This document shows, piece by piece, positions 1-7,737 of a stretch of 64,000 nt of DNA (its first letter is position 1; every line of letters starts with the position of its first letter). Below the pieces are notes generated by a model. It was not told the origin of the DNA and made no database searches. It saw nothing but the letters and a program-made list of their open reading frames with translations. A program made the position numbers and the translations under genes. Source of the DNA: Burkholderiales bacterium (lineage in GTDB: Bacteria > Pseudomonadota > Gammaproteobacteria > Burkholderiales > Casimicrobiaceae); the NCBI GenBank assembly GCA_020851235.1, contig JADZDD010000025.1, forward strand, positions 310,001 through 374,000, written 5' to 3'.

Positions 1-198
1 GACAGCGAACGGGCCGCGGACCGGGCACGCGATCCGATCCGCGCCCAGCAGCAACGGTGCGAGGCGCGCGGTGAGGCCGACGCGGCACGGTGCGCCGCGT
101 GGGACGCGGAGGCTCGCGCCGCGGCTGCCGCCGCGTTGCGCGCCGCCGACGCGGCGCCGTATCCTCTGGCGGCGTCGGTGCTCGAGGACGTCCGGTGA
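1..198 (+). CDS. 2-oxoacid dehydrogenase E1 component, alpha subunit (C-terminal fragment)
   Basis: Reading frame 1 is open from the window edge to a TGA at 196-198, giving the last 65 residues of a protein that begins outside the window. The fragment starts DSERAADRARDPIRAQQQ and ends PLAASVLEDVR. The 'DPI' segment followed by an Ala/Arg-rich helix and a terminal 'P...A..LEDV' is the usual end of thiamine-diphosphate E1 alpha subunits of the pyruvate or branched-chain type. The TGA overlaps the GTG of the E1 beta gene (GTGA), so the two subunits are translationally coupled. The ORF track omits it because it has no start here. The family call relies heavily on the downstream beta subunit. Confidence 0.75.
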   Translation, partial: DSERAADRARDPIRAQQQRCEARGEADAARCAAWDAEARAAAAAALRAADAAPYPLAASVLEDVR

Positions 199-1181
199 GC
201 GCGGCTGCGCCGGCGCCGCGGGTGTTCTTTCGGGAGGCGATTGGCCGGGCGCTCGCCGAGGCGATGGGGAGCGATCCGACGCTCGTGCTCTTCGGCCAGG
301 ACATCGGCCGCTTCGGTGGTGCGTATCGCGAGTTCACCGGCCTCTTCGAGCGCTTCGGCGCGCAGCGGGTGCGCGACACGCCGGTCGCCGAGGCGGCGAT
401 GATCGGCATCGGCGTCGGTGCGGCAGCCGCGGGCCTGCGCGCGCTCGTGAGCATCACCTACATGGACTTCCTGATGCTCGGGCTCGATCCGCTCGTCAAC
501 TACGCGGCGAAGGCCTGCTACAAGACCGGTGGCCAGGTCCGCGTGCCGCTCGTCGTCAAGGCGACCGCCGGTGCGCGCGGGCAGGGCGTTGCGCACTCGC
601 AGTGCATCGAAGCGTGGCTCATGAGCGTTCCCGGGCTCACCGTGGTGGCGCCGGCCACGGTCGCGGACGCCTACGGGCTCCTCAAGTCGGCATTGCGCCA
701 CGACGGCCCCGTCGTCTTCGTCGATCACAAGCGCCTGTATCCGACCGCAGGGGAGTTGCCGACCGACGCCGCGGAGGTGCCGTTCGGTCAGGCACGTGTC
801 TGTCGTCGCGGCGACGCCGTGACGCTCGTCGCCCACGCGTACATGGTGCGCGTGGCCCTTGCCGCCGCCGACGAGCTCGCGCGCGAGGGCATCGCCTGCG
901 ACGTGGTCGACCTGCGCAGTCTCGCGCCGCTCGACGTGGCCACACTCGCGGCGTCGGTGGCGCGTACCGGCGCCCTCGTCACGGTCGAGGAAGGGCAGGC
1001 GACGTGCGGTGTGGGCGCGGAAGTCGCGGCGCGGGTGCGTGAGGCGCGCGGCGGCGAGCCGTTTCGCGTCGCGCGCGTCGCCGCCTTGCCGGCGCCGGTC
1101 TCGTCGAATCCGATCCTCGAGGCTGCGTGCCTGCCGGATGCCGCGCGCGTCACCACGGCGGTGCGCACGCTGCTATCCTGA
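195..1181 (+). CDS. 2-oxoacid dehydrogenase E1 component, beta subunit
   Basis: A 328-residue protein of normal E1 beta length. It has the transketolase-like pyrimidine-binding half near the N-terminus (LVLFGQDIGRFGGAYREFTGL, then RVRDTPVAEAAMIGIGVGAA) and the transketolase C-terminal domain (VTLVAHAYMVRVAL, CDVVDLRSLAPLDVATL, VTVEEGQATCGVGAEV). With the alpha subunit it would decarboxylate a 2-oxoacid on thiamine diphosphate and pass the acyl group to a lipoyl lysine. The track ORF begins at 90, but residues 1-35 are Arg-rich and not family-like. The GTG at 195 overlaps the alpha stop codon and gives the right N-terminus. The substrate cannot be read from sequence. No complete E2 or E3 gene follows, which is unusual. 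Confidence 0.9.
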   Translation: MSAAAPAPRVFFREAIGRALAEAMGSDPTLVLFGQDIGRFGGAYREFTGLFERFGAQRVRDTPVAEAAMIGIGVGAAAAGLRALVSITYMDFLMLGLDPLVNYAAKACYKTGGQVRVPLVVKATAGARGQGVAHSQCIEAWLMSVPGLTVVAPATVADAYGLLKSALRHDGPVVFVDHKRLYPTAGELPTDAAEVPFGQARVCRRGDAVTLVAHAYMVRVALAAADELAREGIACDVVDLRSLAPLDVATLAASVARTGALVTVEEGQATCGVGAEVAARVREARGGEPFRVARVAALPAPVSSNPILEAACLPDAARVTTAVRTLLS

Positions 1182-1209
1182 CCGTCCACCTTCCTTCCCC
1201 CTGCTGCCG

Positions 1210-1515
1210 ATGCTCTACCAGCTCGCCGTACCGACCCCGATCGAGGATGTCGAGGAACTCCGCGTCCTCGAGTGGCACGTGGCGCCGGGCCACGCCTTCG
1301 CCCCGGGCGACCTCGTGGTCGAACTGGAGACGCACAAGGCGGTGGTCGAGGTGCGGGCGGCGCGTGCCGGCATCGTGCGCAGCATCCTCGCACCGGTCGG
1401 CGATTGGCAGCGACTGGGTCGGCCGCTCGCCGTCGTGAGCGACACCGTGGACGAGCCGCTGCCGGATGCGGCCGACACCCTCGCGGTCATGCACGTCGAC
1501 TTCGAGGTGACGTAG
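1210..1515 (+). CDS. free-standing lipoyl-domain carrier protein
   Basis: A 101-residue protein that is essentially one biotinyl/lipoyl attachment domain. Residues 5-80 follow the flattened beta-barrel pattern: W..APG....PGDLVVELETHKAVVEVRA..AG.V...L...GD....G.PL. Lys43 in the E-T-H-K-A turn sits where E2 lipoyl domains are lipoylated. There is no peripheral-subunit-binding or acyltransferase domain, so this is a carrier rather than an E2 enzyme. It lies 28 nt after E1 beta on the same strand and probably accepts the acyl or aldehyde group from that E1. A methionine at 1210 is the first in-frame ATG that gives a domain-length product. Biotin instead of lipoate is possible but less likely next to E1 genes. 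Confidence 0.85.
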   Translation: MLYQLAVPTPIEDVEELRVLEWHVAPGHAFAPGDLVVELETHKAVVEVRAARAGIVRSILAPVGDWQRLGRPLAVVSDTVDEPLPDAADTLAVMHVDFEVT

Positions 1516-1519
1516 GACC

Positions 1520-2899
1520 TCATCGCGTGCCGGCGCGGTGCTCGCGCTGGCGCGGCACGAATCCCGGGACGTCGCCTTCGTGCAGGATGCGCACGATCTC
1601 GTCACGCGTGGCCTGCTGCAGCACGCCGCTCGAGTGGACGCGATCGGGAATGTGCTGTCGGGCGCCGAATTCCGCAGCCAACGCATCGCCATCGACGATG
1701 CGAATGCCGTGCGAGCGCGAAAGATCGTGCAGCATTGCGTTGGTTTCGCGCGCCCGCACGGTGCCGAGCGTCTTGCCGAGCGGACGCGGGAACGGCGCGT
1801 AGCACTGCACCTGCTCGGTCCCCAGCGTCGATACCGCGTTGAGCACGAGAACCTGCGTCGTGCCGCGTGCGCGCACGGCGTCGACCAGCATCCCGAGATC
1901 GCGCGCGACGTCGGTGAGCGAGCGGCGGACCTGCTCGAAATTGGCGCGCAGCCACGCATGGAACGCGGGACCCGTCTCGCCCAGGCGGTAGCCGTGAATC
2001 TGCATCCAGTAGCCGAGCCGCTTGTGGCGCAGGAGGAGCGACGACTCGGACAGGATCGACAGCAGGATCGCGTCGGGATGGTCGGCGGTCGTCACCGCCG
2101 TGGGCGCGGTCACGGCAAGCGACTCGGTGAGCGGCGAGCGGACGAGCGCGTTGACGAGCGCGCCCAGCATCATGAAGTCACGCCCGCCCGGTACCGCGGG
2201 TCCGGCACCGAAGCTGCGGGCGATGTCCTCCACGATCGCCTGCTGCTGCGCGGGCGTGCGCGCGATCTGGTCGAGGAGGATCGGTGCCGCCGGCACCAGC
2301 GCGTCGTCGGGATAGTGCACGACGTGGGCAGGGCCCTGCACCGCGGCGAAGAGCTCGAGGAAGGCGCCGGACTCACCCCGGATGATGTTGCGCTGCTCGC
2401 AGATCCCCAAGCACGCGAGCGTGCCGAACGGTGCACCGGTGCCACCCCACCAGGCGCGAGCGCGGTCGTGCCAGCCGGTGAACAGGCCCGTGCGAACCTC
2501 GGCGATGTCGAGTGCGCGATGGCCGGCAAAGATGAGAGGGTCGAAGGCCGCTGCCGGCACGACGGTCGCCGCGTCGAGTTCGAGCGTGCCGATCGCCTCG
2601 TCCTCGCGCCAGGTGTCGTAGTACTGCATCTGATCGAGGAAGCCGCCGCGTGACGCGCCGGCGCCGCGGCGCAGGACGCCGGGTACGGTGAGCGCGAGCG
2701 CGATCTGCCAGTCGCGTTGTTCACCGGCGAGCGAACTCTTGAGAAGCGCGTCGCCGCCGCGCACCCCGACGTTGCAGTAGGCCACGACGTCTCCGGCCCG
2801 ACAGTGCGCGCCATCGGGCACGAGCCAGCGCATTCCCGACCGCTGGAGCGTGGTCGGCGCGGGCAGTACGCGACCGAGCGTGAGAGGGAGGGTGTTCAC
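1520..2899 (-). CDS. SGNH-hydrolase-like protein of unknown function
   Basis: A 459-residue protein with no signal peptide. The C-terminal third (about residues 320-440) resembles SGNH/GDSL-family sequences: VDAVRARGTTQVLVLN, an R..N.ML motif, IRIVDGDALAAEFG, and a terminal Asp-x-x-His (D419 and H422 in HIPDRVHSSG), the usual Asp/His pair of the catalytic triad. I could not place the nucleophile with confidence; LACLGICEQRN around residues 160-170 is where block I might lie, with Cys or Gly rather than a clear GDS. The first 60 residues (LVPDGAHCRAGDVVAYCNV) look like a lipoyl/biotinyl-type turn. It is 24 nt downstream of the lipoyl-like gene and in convergent orientation to the lipoyl carrier gene. 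Acyl or thioester hydrolysis on a carrier is a guess. Confidence 0.55.
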   Translation of the reverse strand: MNTLPLTLGRVLPAPTTLQRSGMRWLVPDGAHCRAGDVVAYCNVGVRGGDALLKSSLAGEQRDWQIALALTVPGVLRRGAGASRGGFLDQMQYYDTWREDEAIGTLELDAATVVPAAAFDPLIFAGHRALDIAEVRTGLFTGWHDRARAWWGGTGAPFGTLACLGICEQRNIIRGESGAFLELFAAVQGPAHVVHYPDDALVPAAPILLDQIARTPAQQQAIVEDIARSFGAGPAVPGGRDFMMLGALVNALVRSPLTESLAVTAPTAVTTADHPDAILLSILSESSLLLRHKRLGYWMQIHGYRLGETGPAFHAWLRANFEQVRRSLTDVARDLGMLVDAVRARGTTQVLVLNAVSTLGTEQVQCYAPFPRPLGKTLGTVRARETNAMLHDLSRSHGIRIVDGDALAAEFGARQHIPDRVHSSGVLQQATRDEIVRILHEGDVPGFVPRQREHRAGTR

Positions 2900-2923
2900 G
2901 ATGCGTGCCGTGCCCGGGCGTGC

Positions 2924-3277
2924 CTACCACGCGGTGTCGGGCGGGAGGATGCCGGCGACCGTCAAGCGGGCCGCACGCATGGGTTCGCCCGTCGACGCCT
3001 CGTCGGGCGTCGTGGTGACGAGGCCGATCCGCGCGCCGGGCGCGAGCTCGCTGCCTTCGGCGGCGGTCAACGCGCGCAGCACGCCGTGCTCGCGACAGAC
3101 GAGGCGAAACCACGACACCGGCGGACAGTCCTGCGCCGCGGCCTCACTGAGGTCGACGCGGACGTCGATGAGCGGCGTGCCGGGCGCCAGTGCCGTGCCC
3201 GGCGCGGTGTGCACCGCGGTGACGACACCGGTGGTCATGAGTTCGTGGAAGCGTGGCAGCTCGATGGCAAGCAGCAA
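2924..3277 (-). CDS. lipoyl/biotinyl-fold-like protein lacking the modified lysine
   Basis: A 117-residue protein. Its first 50 residues (IELPRFHELMTTGVVTAVHTAPGTALAPGTPLIDVRVDLSEAAAQD) run parallel to the lipoyl carrier encoded nearby (the A-P-G...APG.PL pattern), but the E-T-D/H-K-A turn is replaced by D-L-S-E, so there is no lysine to modify. The rest is a second beta-rich stretch ending in ILPPDTAW. The start is TTG, preceded by an AGG Shine-Dalgarno-like sequence about 7 nt away. It is first in a two-gene unit with the SGNH-like gene and is divergent from the transglutaminase genes. It could be a structural or docking module of the same system. The fold assignment is by eye and not strong. 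Confidence 0.5.
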   Translation of the reverse strand: MLLAIELPRFHELMTTGVVTAVHTAPGTALAPGTPLIDVRVDLSEAAAQDCPPVSWFRLVCREHGVLRALTAAEGSELAPGARIGLVTTTPDEASTGEPMRAARLTVAGILPPDTAW

Positions 3278-3333
3278 GATGAACCTCGAAAGACGTGGAA
3301 ATGCAGGGGCGCCGACGCGCTGCGGGGCGAGGT

Positions 3334-3339
3334 TATCAT
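3334..3339 (+). promoter_or_regulatory. -10 promoter element, first transglutaminase-like gene
   Basis: TATCAT ends six bases before the ATG at 3346, so transcription would begin at or next to the start codon and the mRNA would be leaderless or nearly so. No clear -35 hexamer was recognised. It lies in the 68-bp divergent gap shared with the lipoyl-like gene. Confidence 0.4.
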
Positions 3340-3345
3340 GCGCGC

Positions 3346-4635
3346 ATGAATGCCCTGGGGCTCGCCTTCGTCACCACAGCGCGGCTGCGGACGGTGCCCG
3401 AGGAGCGCATCGTCGACGGCCTCGTGCTGCGGGGGTGGATGCGCGTGGATCGCGAGCGTGATCCCGAAGGCCCGCGTCGCGTGGTGCGCGACGCGCTGGC
3501 CCGCTGGCGCGGGCTCGGTCTGCCGTCGACGCGCGATGCCCAGGGACAGCATCGCTACGACCCCGGCGAGGTCGCCATCGTCATGCGCTACGCGGGATGG
3601 AAAGGACTCGATCCATTCTGGCGCGAGTACCAGCTTCCCACGCTGCGCGCGTACGTGCTTTCGCTGCATCCGCCGGGCACGCCGCGCGACCGTACCCCCG
3701 ACCCGCGCGCGTTGCCGCCGCGACGCGTCGCGGTGTCGATCACCCGCCGCTTCGAGCCGAGGTGGATCGGCCGCAATGCCCGACTGCGCATTCCGGCTCC
3801 GGTGCACGACGCCGCGCAACGCGATCTCACGATCGCCTTCGACCCGCCGCAGGGCGCCCCTGGCAGCATGCGCGGCGCCGAAGGGTACGTCGAACTGCCG
3901 CTCACCGAGGCGCCGGTGGCGCCGGTGACGCTTGGCGTGCAGTACGCGTATGTCGCCCGTCCGTCGCCGGCGCCGGGGGGGCCGCTCTCGCTCGCGCCGG
4001 CGGAGCGTGCGCAGCACCTGTCCACGCACGAGGAGGCGATACGGGTCACGCCGCAGGTCGTCGCCGCGGCGCAAGCGCTCACCCGCGGCAGAAGTGATCC
4101 GATCGAGCGCGTGCGTGCGCTGTACGATCACGTTGCCGGGCGTCGCTGCGGCGTGGCGTTTCCCTATGCGCTCTTCGACATGGCGCCGCCGGACGGCCCG
4201 CCGCAGATGGGCTGGTACGACTGCCGGATGGTCGCCGTGCATTTCACCGCGTTGTGCCGTGCCCTCGGGATGCCGACGCGACGCATTGCCGGGTATCTGC
4301 TCTCCCCGGATGCACCGGCGTTCCATCACTGGGTCGAGGTGTGGATCGACGGCCGGGGCTGGTTTCCCGTCGATGCGCTGAGCGGTGAGGGGTCGGCGGT
4401 CCTGAGCGAACCCGCCTGGATCCCACCCCTCGGCGCGATCGACTATCGCATGAAGATCGGCGTCGTGCCGCGCGTGTTCACCGGCTCACCGGGCGTGCGC
4501 ATGCCGGAGCACTGGACGCGGCTCGAGCGCGCTGAAGGGGAGGCGATCAGCACCGAACTCGTCGATGCGACGACGCTCGAGGTCGTGTGGACGGACACGA
4601 TGCGCGTGACGCTGGGCGAGACCGTGCCCGAGTAA
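3346..4635 (+). CDS. transglutaminase-like protein, paralog 1
   Basis: A 429-residue cytoplasmic-looking protein (no signal peptide or membrane segment). The transglutaminase-like cysteine protease core is at the C-terminal side: Cys293 in WYDCRMVAVHFTALCRALGMPTRRIAGYL, His328 in HHWVEVW and Asp343 in WFPVDAL form the expected Cys-His-Asp triad. Residues 1-240 are an unrecognised N-terminal region shared with the next gene (RLR.VPE.RIV..LV..GW, WRGLGLP, YAGWKGLDPFWRE). Members of this superfamily cleave, cross-link or transfer acyl groups on amides. Here an acyl-transfer or peptidase role linked to the neighbouring lipoyl carrier is only inference. The ATG at 3346 was chosen over the track start (3295) because it fits the paralog's N-terminus. 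Confidence 0.75.
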   Translation: MNALGLAFVTTARLRTVPEERIVDGLVLRGWMRVDRERDPEGPRRVVRDALARWRGLGLPSTRDAQGQHRYDPGEVAIVMRYAGWKGLDPFWREYQLPTLRAYVLSLHPPGTPRDRTPDPRALPPRRVAVSITRRFEPRWIGRNARLRIPAPVHDAAQRDLTIAFDPPQGAPGSMRGAEGYVELPLTEAPVAPVTLGVQYAYVARPSPAPGGPLSLAPAERAQHLSTHEEAIRVTPQVVAAAQALTRGRSDPIERVRALYDHVAGRRCGVAFPYALFDMAPPDGPPQMGWYDCRMVAVHFTALCRALGMPTRRIAGYLLSPDAPAFHHWVEVWIDGRGWFPVDALSGEGSAVLSEPAWIPPLGAIDYRMKIGVVPRVFTGSPGVRMPEHWTRLERAEGEAISTELVDATTLEVVWTDTMRVTLGETVPE

Positions 4636-4678
4636 TCCGCGCGCTCCGCCGACCGGCTGCCGAACGTCACCTCGCATC

Positions 4679-5959
4679 ATGCTTCCGTTCGCGACCGATG
4701 CGCGTCTGCGCAACGTGCCCGAGGCGCGCATCGTCGAACACCTGGTCTTCCACGGTTGGCGACGGGCGCAGCGCCGCGCCGATCCCGACGGCGCGCGCCG
4801 TGTCGTCATCGAGGCTCTCGCGCGCTGGCGGGGGCTCGGATTGCCGGCAGCGCGCGACGGCGACGGCACGTGGCGCTACGACCCGGCCGAGGCGTTCCTT
4901 TGCATGCGCTGGGCCGGCAGGCAATTCAACGATCCGTTCTGGCGCGAGCACCACGTCGCGATCGAACGTGCCCGGGTGCACTCGTTTCATGCGGGCGAAG
5001 GCGACCCGGAGGCGCCGCCCGTGATGGCGGCACTGCCACCGCGCCGCTTCACGGTCACGCTGCGCCGCTGCTTCGATCCCGCGTACCTTGCGACGCCCGC
5101 GCGCGTGCGACTGCCGCTGCCATACCGCGTCGCGGGGCTGCGCGATGTCGAGGTCACGGTGGAAGCGCTCGACGCGGCGGGGCAGGCGCGCATCGCGCCC
5201 GGCTACGGCGAGCTTCGCCTCGTCGCGGCGCCGACAGGGCCCGTGACGCTCGTCGCGCGATCCTCGTTCGTCGCCTCGGCGTATGCGCGGCCTGGCGACG
5301 TCGTGGCGCCCAGCGCGGGCGAGCGGGCGCTCTATCTCAACCCCAGCGAGGAACTCATCCGCGTGACCCCGGCGGTGCGCACGCTCGCGGCCGGCCTCGG
5401 TGGTGGCGCGACGTCGCCGCGCGAGCGGGTGGCCCGCTTCGTCGACTACCTGATGGATGGCCTCGCGGCCGGGCCTTTTCCCTATGAATGGCTCGACGCG
5501 AAGGCGCCGCTCGACCTGCCGCGCGAGGGCGGCTGGTTCGATTGCCGACTCGGCAGCGCGCTCGTCACCGCGCTGTGCCGCGCCTGCGGCATGCCCGCAC
5601 GGCGGATGAGCGGCTATCTCCTGTATCCGGAGTCCGCCGGATATCACTGGTGGGCCGAAGTGTGGCTCGACGACGCCGGCTGGATGCCGATCGACACGTG
5701 GGTCACCGACCTGTCGGCCAATGGGGCCGATGTTGCATGGCGTCGCGTCTTCTTCGGCGAGCTCGACTATCGCCTGACGTCGGAAGTCATGCCGCAGGTC
5801 TTCAACCGCTCGCCGGGCGTTCGCGTGCCGCCGGCGTGGCGCATCCTCGAACGCGAGGTCGAAGACGGCGCCACCGAGATCGCCCTCGTCGATGCCGCGA
5901 CGGGTCGCAACGTGTGGGTGGACACGATTCGCACCGAGATGGGCGCCGTGGTCGGGTGA
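4679..5959 (+). CDS. transglutaminase-like protein, paralog 2
   Basis: A 426-residue paralog of the preceding protein along its whole length: LRNVPEARIVEHLVFHGW, ARWRGLGLPAARDGDGTWRYDPAE and WAGRQFNDPFWREHH match the first copy. The catalytic triad is intact: Cys289 (WFDCRLGSALVTALCRACGMPARRMSGYL), His323 (YHWWAEVW) and Asp339 (WMPIDTW). No signal peptide. It follows paralog 1 by 43 nt on the same strand and is probably cotranscribed. Retention of both triads suggests two active enzymes with different substrates, or a heterodimer, rather than a decayed duplicate. The N-terminal 230 residues have no family I recognise. Confidence 0.75.
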   Translation: MLPFATDARLRNVPEARIVEHLVFHGWRRAQRRADPDGARRVVIEALARWRGLGLPAARDGDGTWRYDPAEAFLCMRWAGRQFNDPFWREHHVAIERARVHSFHAGEGDPEAPPVMAALPPRRFTVTLRRCFDPAYLATPARVRLPLPYRVAGLRDVEVTVEALDAAGQARIAPGYGELRLVAAPTGPVTLVARSSFVASAYARPGDVVAPSAGERALYLNPSEELIRVTPAVRTLAAGLGGGATSPRERVARFVDYLMDGLAAGPFPYEWLDAKAPLDLPREGGWFDCRLGSALVTALCRACGMPARRMSGYLLYPESAGYHWWAEVWLDDAGWMPIDTWVTDLSANGADVAWRRVFFGELDYRLTSEVMPQVFNRSPGVRVPPAWRILEREVEDGATEIALVDAATGRNVWVDTIRTEMGAVVG

Positions 5960-5993
5960 TCGGACGACTCGCGGCGGGATCCCCGGTGCGAGC

Positions 5994-6746
5994 TCACGGC
6001 GCGAGCCACGCCACGAGCGCCATGCGCCCGATGCCGTGCTCGCGGCGCCACGAGTGGACGCGCGCAGGATTCGTGTACGTGCACCACAGGCCGCCCGCGA
6101 CGGTGACGCCCAGGCGCGCGAGGCGGCGGCGGGCGAGTGCGGGAAGGTCGGCGTGCCACTTGCCGTCGCGATGGGGCGCGAAGTGCGCGGCGGCGCCGGC
6201 ATCGCGGTCGCAGTACGCGTGGTAGACGTCGGCGCCGACTTCGAAGGCGGTCGGGCCGATCGCCGGACCGAGCCAGGCGACGAGCGTGTGTGGCGCCACA
6301 TCCATCGCGGTGAGGGTCGCCTCGACAACGCCCGCGGCGAGGCCGCGCCAGCCAGCGTGCGCGACGCCGAGCACGCTGCCCATGCGATCGGCAAGCAGCA
6401 CCGGCAGGCAGTCGGCGGTACGTACCGTGAGCACGACGCCACGCTCGCGTGTGATCGCGGCGTCGGCCTGCGGTGGCGCGGCGCGCAGCGCGTCGACGTT
6501 GGCCGGCGTCACGATGACGACGTCGCATCCGTGCACCTGAGACAGCCACACGGGGTCGGCGGGCAGGTGCGCGCGCAGGAAGCGCCGATTGCGCCCGAGC
6601 GCCCCGGCAAGATCGTCGGACGTCGGTTGCGCGCGACCCACGTCCATCGCGGCGGTACCGTCGCCGCTGCGCGTCGTGAAGAAGGCGCGCACCGACGCGG
6701 GTCCGTCCCATTGCGGGACGATCCAGTCGGCAGGCAGGGCGGTCAC
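5994..6746 (-). CDS. pgeF: peptidoglycan editing factor PgeF (YfiH/DUF152 family, purine nucleoside phosphorylase-like)
   Basis: A 250-residue member of the YfiH/COG1496 multicopper-oxidoreductase-like family. Metal or active-site positions are visible as His in LSQVHGCDV, Cys in VRTADCLPVLL, and His in GVAHAGWRGLAAGV. GPAIGPTAFEVG and the C-terminal CTYTN..RVHSWRR are also family motifs. Family members have been described as laccase-like or purine nucleoside phosphorylases, and E. coli PgeF corrects mis-incorporated amino acids in peptidoglycan precursors. The start ATG overlaps the stop codon of rluD (ATGA), so the two genes are translationally coupled, the usual order in betaproteobacteria. 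Confidence 0.88.
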   Translation of the reverse strand: MTALPADWIVPQWDGPASVRAFFTTRSGDGTAAMDVGRAQPTSDDLAGALGRNRRFLRAHLPADPVWLSQVHGCDVVIVTPANVDALRAAPPQADAAITRERGVVLTVRTADCLPVLLADRMGSVLGVAHAGWRGLAAGVVEATLTAMDVAPHTLVAWLGPAIGPTAFEVGADVYHAYCDRDAGAAAHFAPHRDGKWHADLPALARRRLARLGVTVAGGLWCTYTNPARVHSWRREHGIGRMALVAWLAP

Positions 6747-7669
6747 GGCCGCTTCCGCAGCGCGGCCAGGAGCGCCGCGAAATCGGGCGGCAGCGGCGCC
6801 ACGAAGCGGCTCGGTTCGTGGTGCAGCGGATGCACGAGTTCGAGCCGCTGCGCATGCAGCGCCTGCCGATGGAAGCTGCGCAGGGCGGGCAACGCATCGA
6901 GCGCCTGCCGCCGTCGACTGCCGTACGTGGGATCGCCCAGGAGGGCGTGCCCGATCGCGGCGAGGTGGACGCGGATCTGATGCGTGCGACCGGTCTCGAG
7001 CCGGCAGTGCACGAGCGTCGCGTCGCCGAAGCGCTCGACCGGCTCGACGTGCGTGCGTGCCTCCTTGCCACGTGCGACGACGGCCATCGTCGTCCGTTGC
7101 GTGGGGTGGCGCCCGATCGGCGCGTCGATCGTCGTGGGTCGCGCGAGGTCGCCGTGCACGAGAGCCGCGTACTCGCGCTTCACCGTGCGGGCAGCGAGTT
7201 GCCGCACGAGGCTCGTCTGTGCCTCCGGGGTCTTCGCGACGACGAGGAGGCCGCTCGTGCCCTTGTCGAGGCGATGCACGATCCCCGCCCGCGGCAGCGC
7301 GGCGAGTTGGGGCGCGTGATGCAGGAGCGCATTTTGCAGCGTGCCGTCACGATTGCCGCTGCCCGGATGCACGACGAGCCCGGCGGGCTTGTCCACGACC
7401 AGGAGTGCGGCGTCCTCGTGCACGATCGCCAGTGCGATCGCTTGCGCCGCGACCGCCGCATCGGTGCTCGCTTCGCCCTCGGTCACGACGAGCGTCTCGC
7501 CTCCGGTCAGGCGGTGCCGCGCCGCGACGACGATCGTGCCGTCGACACGCACGAGCCCGGCCTCGATCCATGGCTTCATCCGGCTGCGCGAGTGCTGCGG
7601 CAGGAGGCTCGCGAGCACCTGATCGAGACGCGCTCCGGCGGCGTCGCGCGGCACTGTGAACGCATGCAC
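6743..7669 (-). CDS. rluD: 23S rRNA pseudouridine synthase, RluD family
   Basis: A protein of about 308 residues with an N-terminal S4 RNA-binding region (ARLDQVLASLLPQHSRSRMKPWIEAGLVRVDGTIV) followed by the RluA/RluD catalytic domain. GIVHRLDKGTSGLLVVAKT carries the catalytic Asp in HRLDKGTSG, and LETGRTHQIRVHLAAIGHALLGDPTYG is the other signature. It makes pseudouridines in helix 69 of 23S rRNA. The track ORF runs to 7798, but that N-terminal extension is not family-like. A GTG at 7669 has a GGAGG Shine-Dalgarno five bases upstream and gives the normal RluD N-terminus; GTGs at 7684 and 7690 are alternatives. It is divergent from bamD and overlaps pgeF. Confidence 0.9.
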   Translation of the reverse strand: MHAFTVPRDAAGARLDQVLASLLPQHSRSRMKPWIEAGLVRVDGTIVVAARHRLTGGETLVVTEGEASTDAAVAAQAIALAIVHEDAALLVVDKPAGLVVHPGSGNRDGTLQNALLHHAPQLAALPRAGIVHRLDKGTSGLLVVAKTPEAQTSLVRQLAARTVKREYAALVHGDLARPTTIDAPIGRHPTQRTTMAVVARGKEARTHVEPVERFGDATLVHCRLETGRTHQIRVHLAAIGHALLGDPTYGSRRRQALDALPALRSFHRQALHAQRLELVHPLHHEPSRFVAPLPPDFAALLAALRKRP

Positions 7670-7710
7670 GCGCCCCTCCGACACCGGCACGGACGCCAGG
7701 GGGTCGAGGG

Positions 7711-7716
7711 TATAAT
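7711..7716 (+). promoter_or_regulatory. -10 promoter element for bamD
   Basis: A perfect TATAAT in the gap between rluD and bamD, 21 bases before the bamD ATG, followed by a GGAGG ribosome binding site at 7724-7728. No good -35 hexamer is visible at the expected distance, so recognition may depend on other contacts. Confidence 0.5.
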
Positions 7717-7737
7717 TTGGCGCGGAGGTAGGCACGC

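Noticed and set aside
71-1042. Long Arg/Gly-rich ORF overlapping E1 beta
   Set aside because: It is a frame-shifted shadow of E1 beta with no family similarity; the GTG at 195 in the other frame gives a clean E1 beta.
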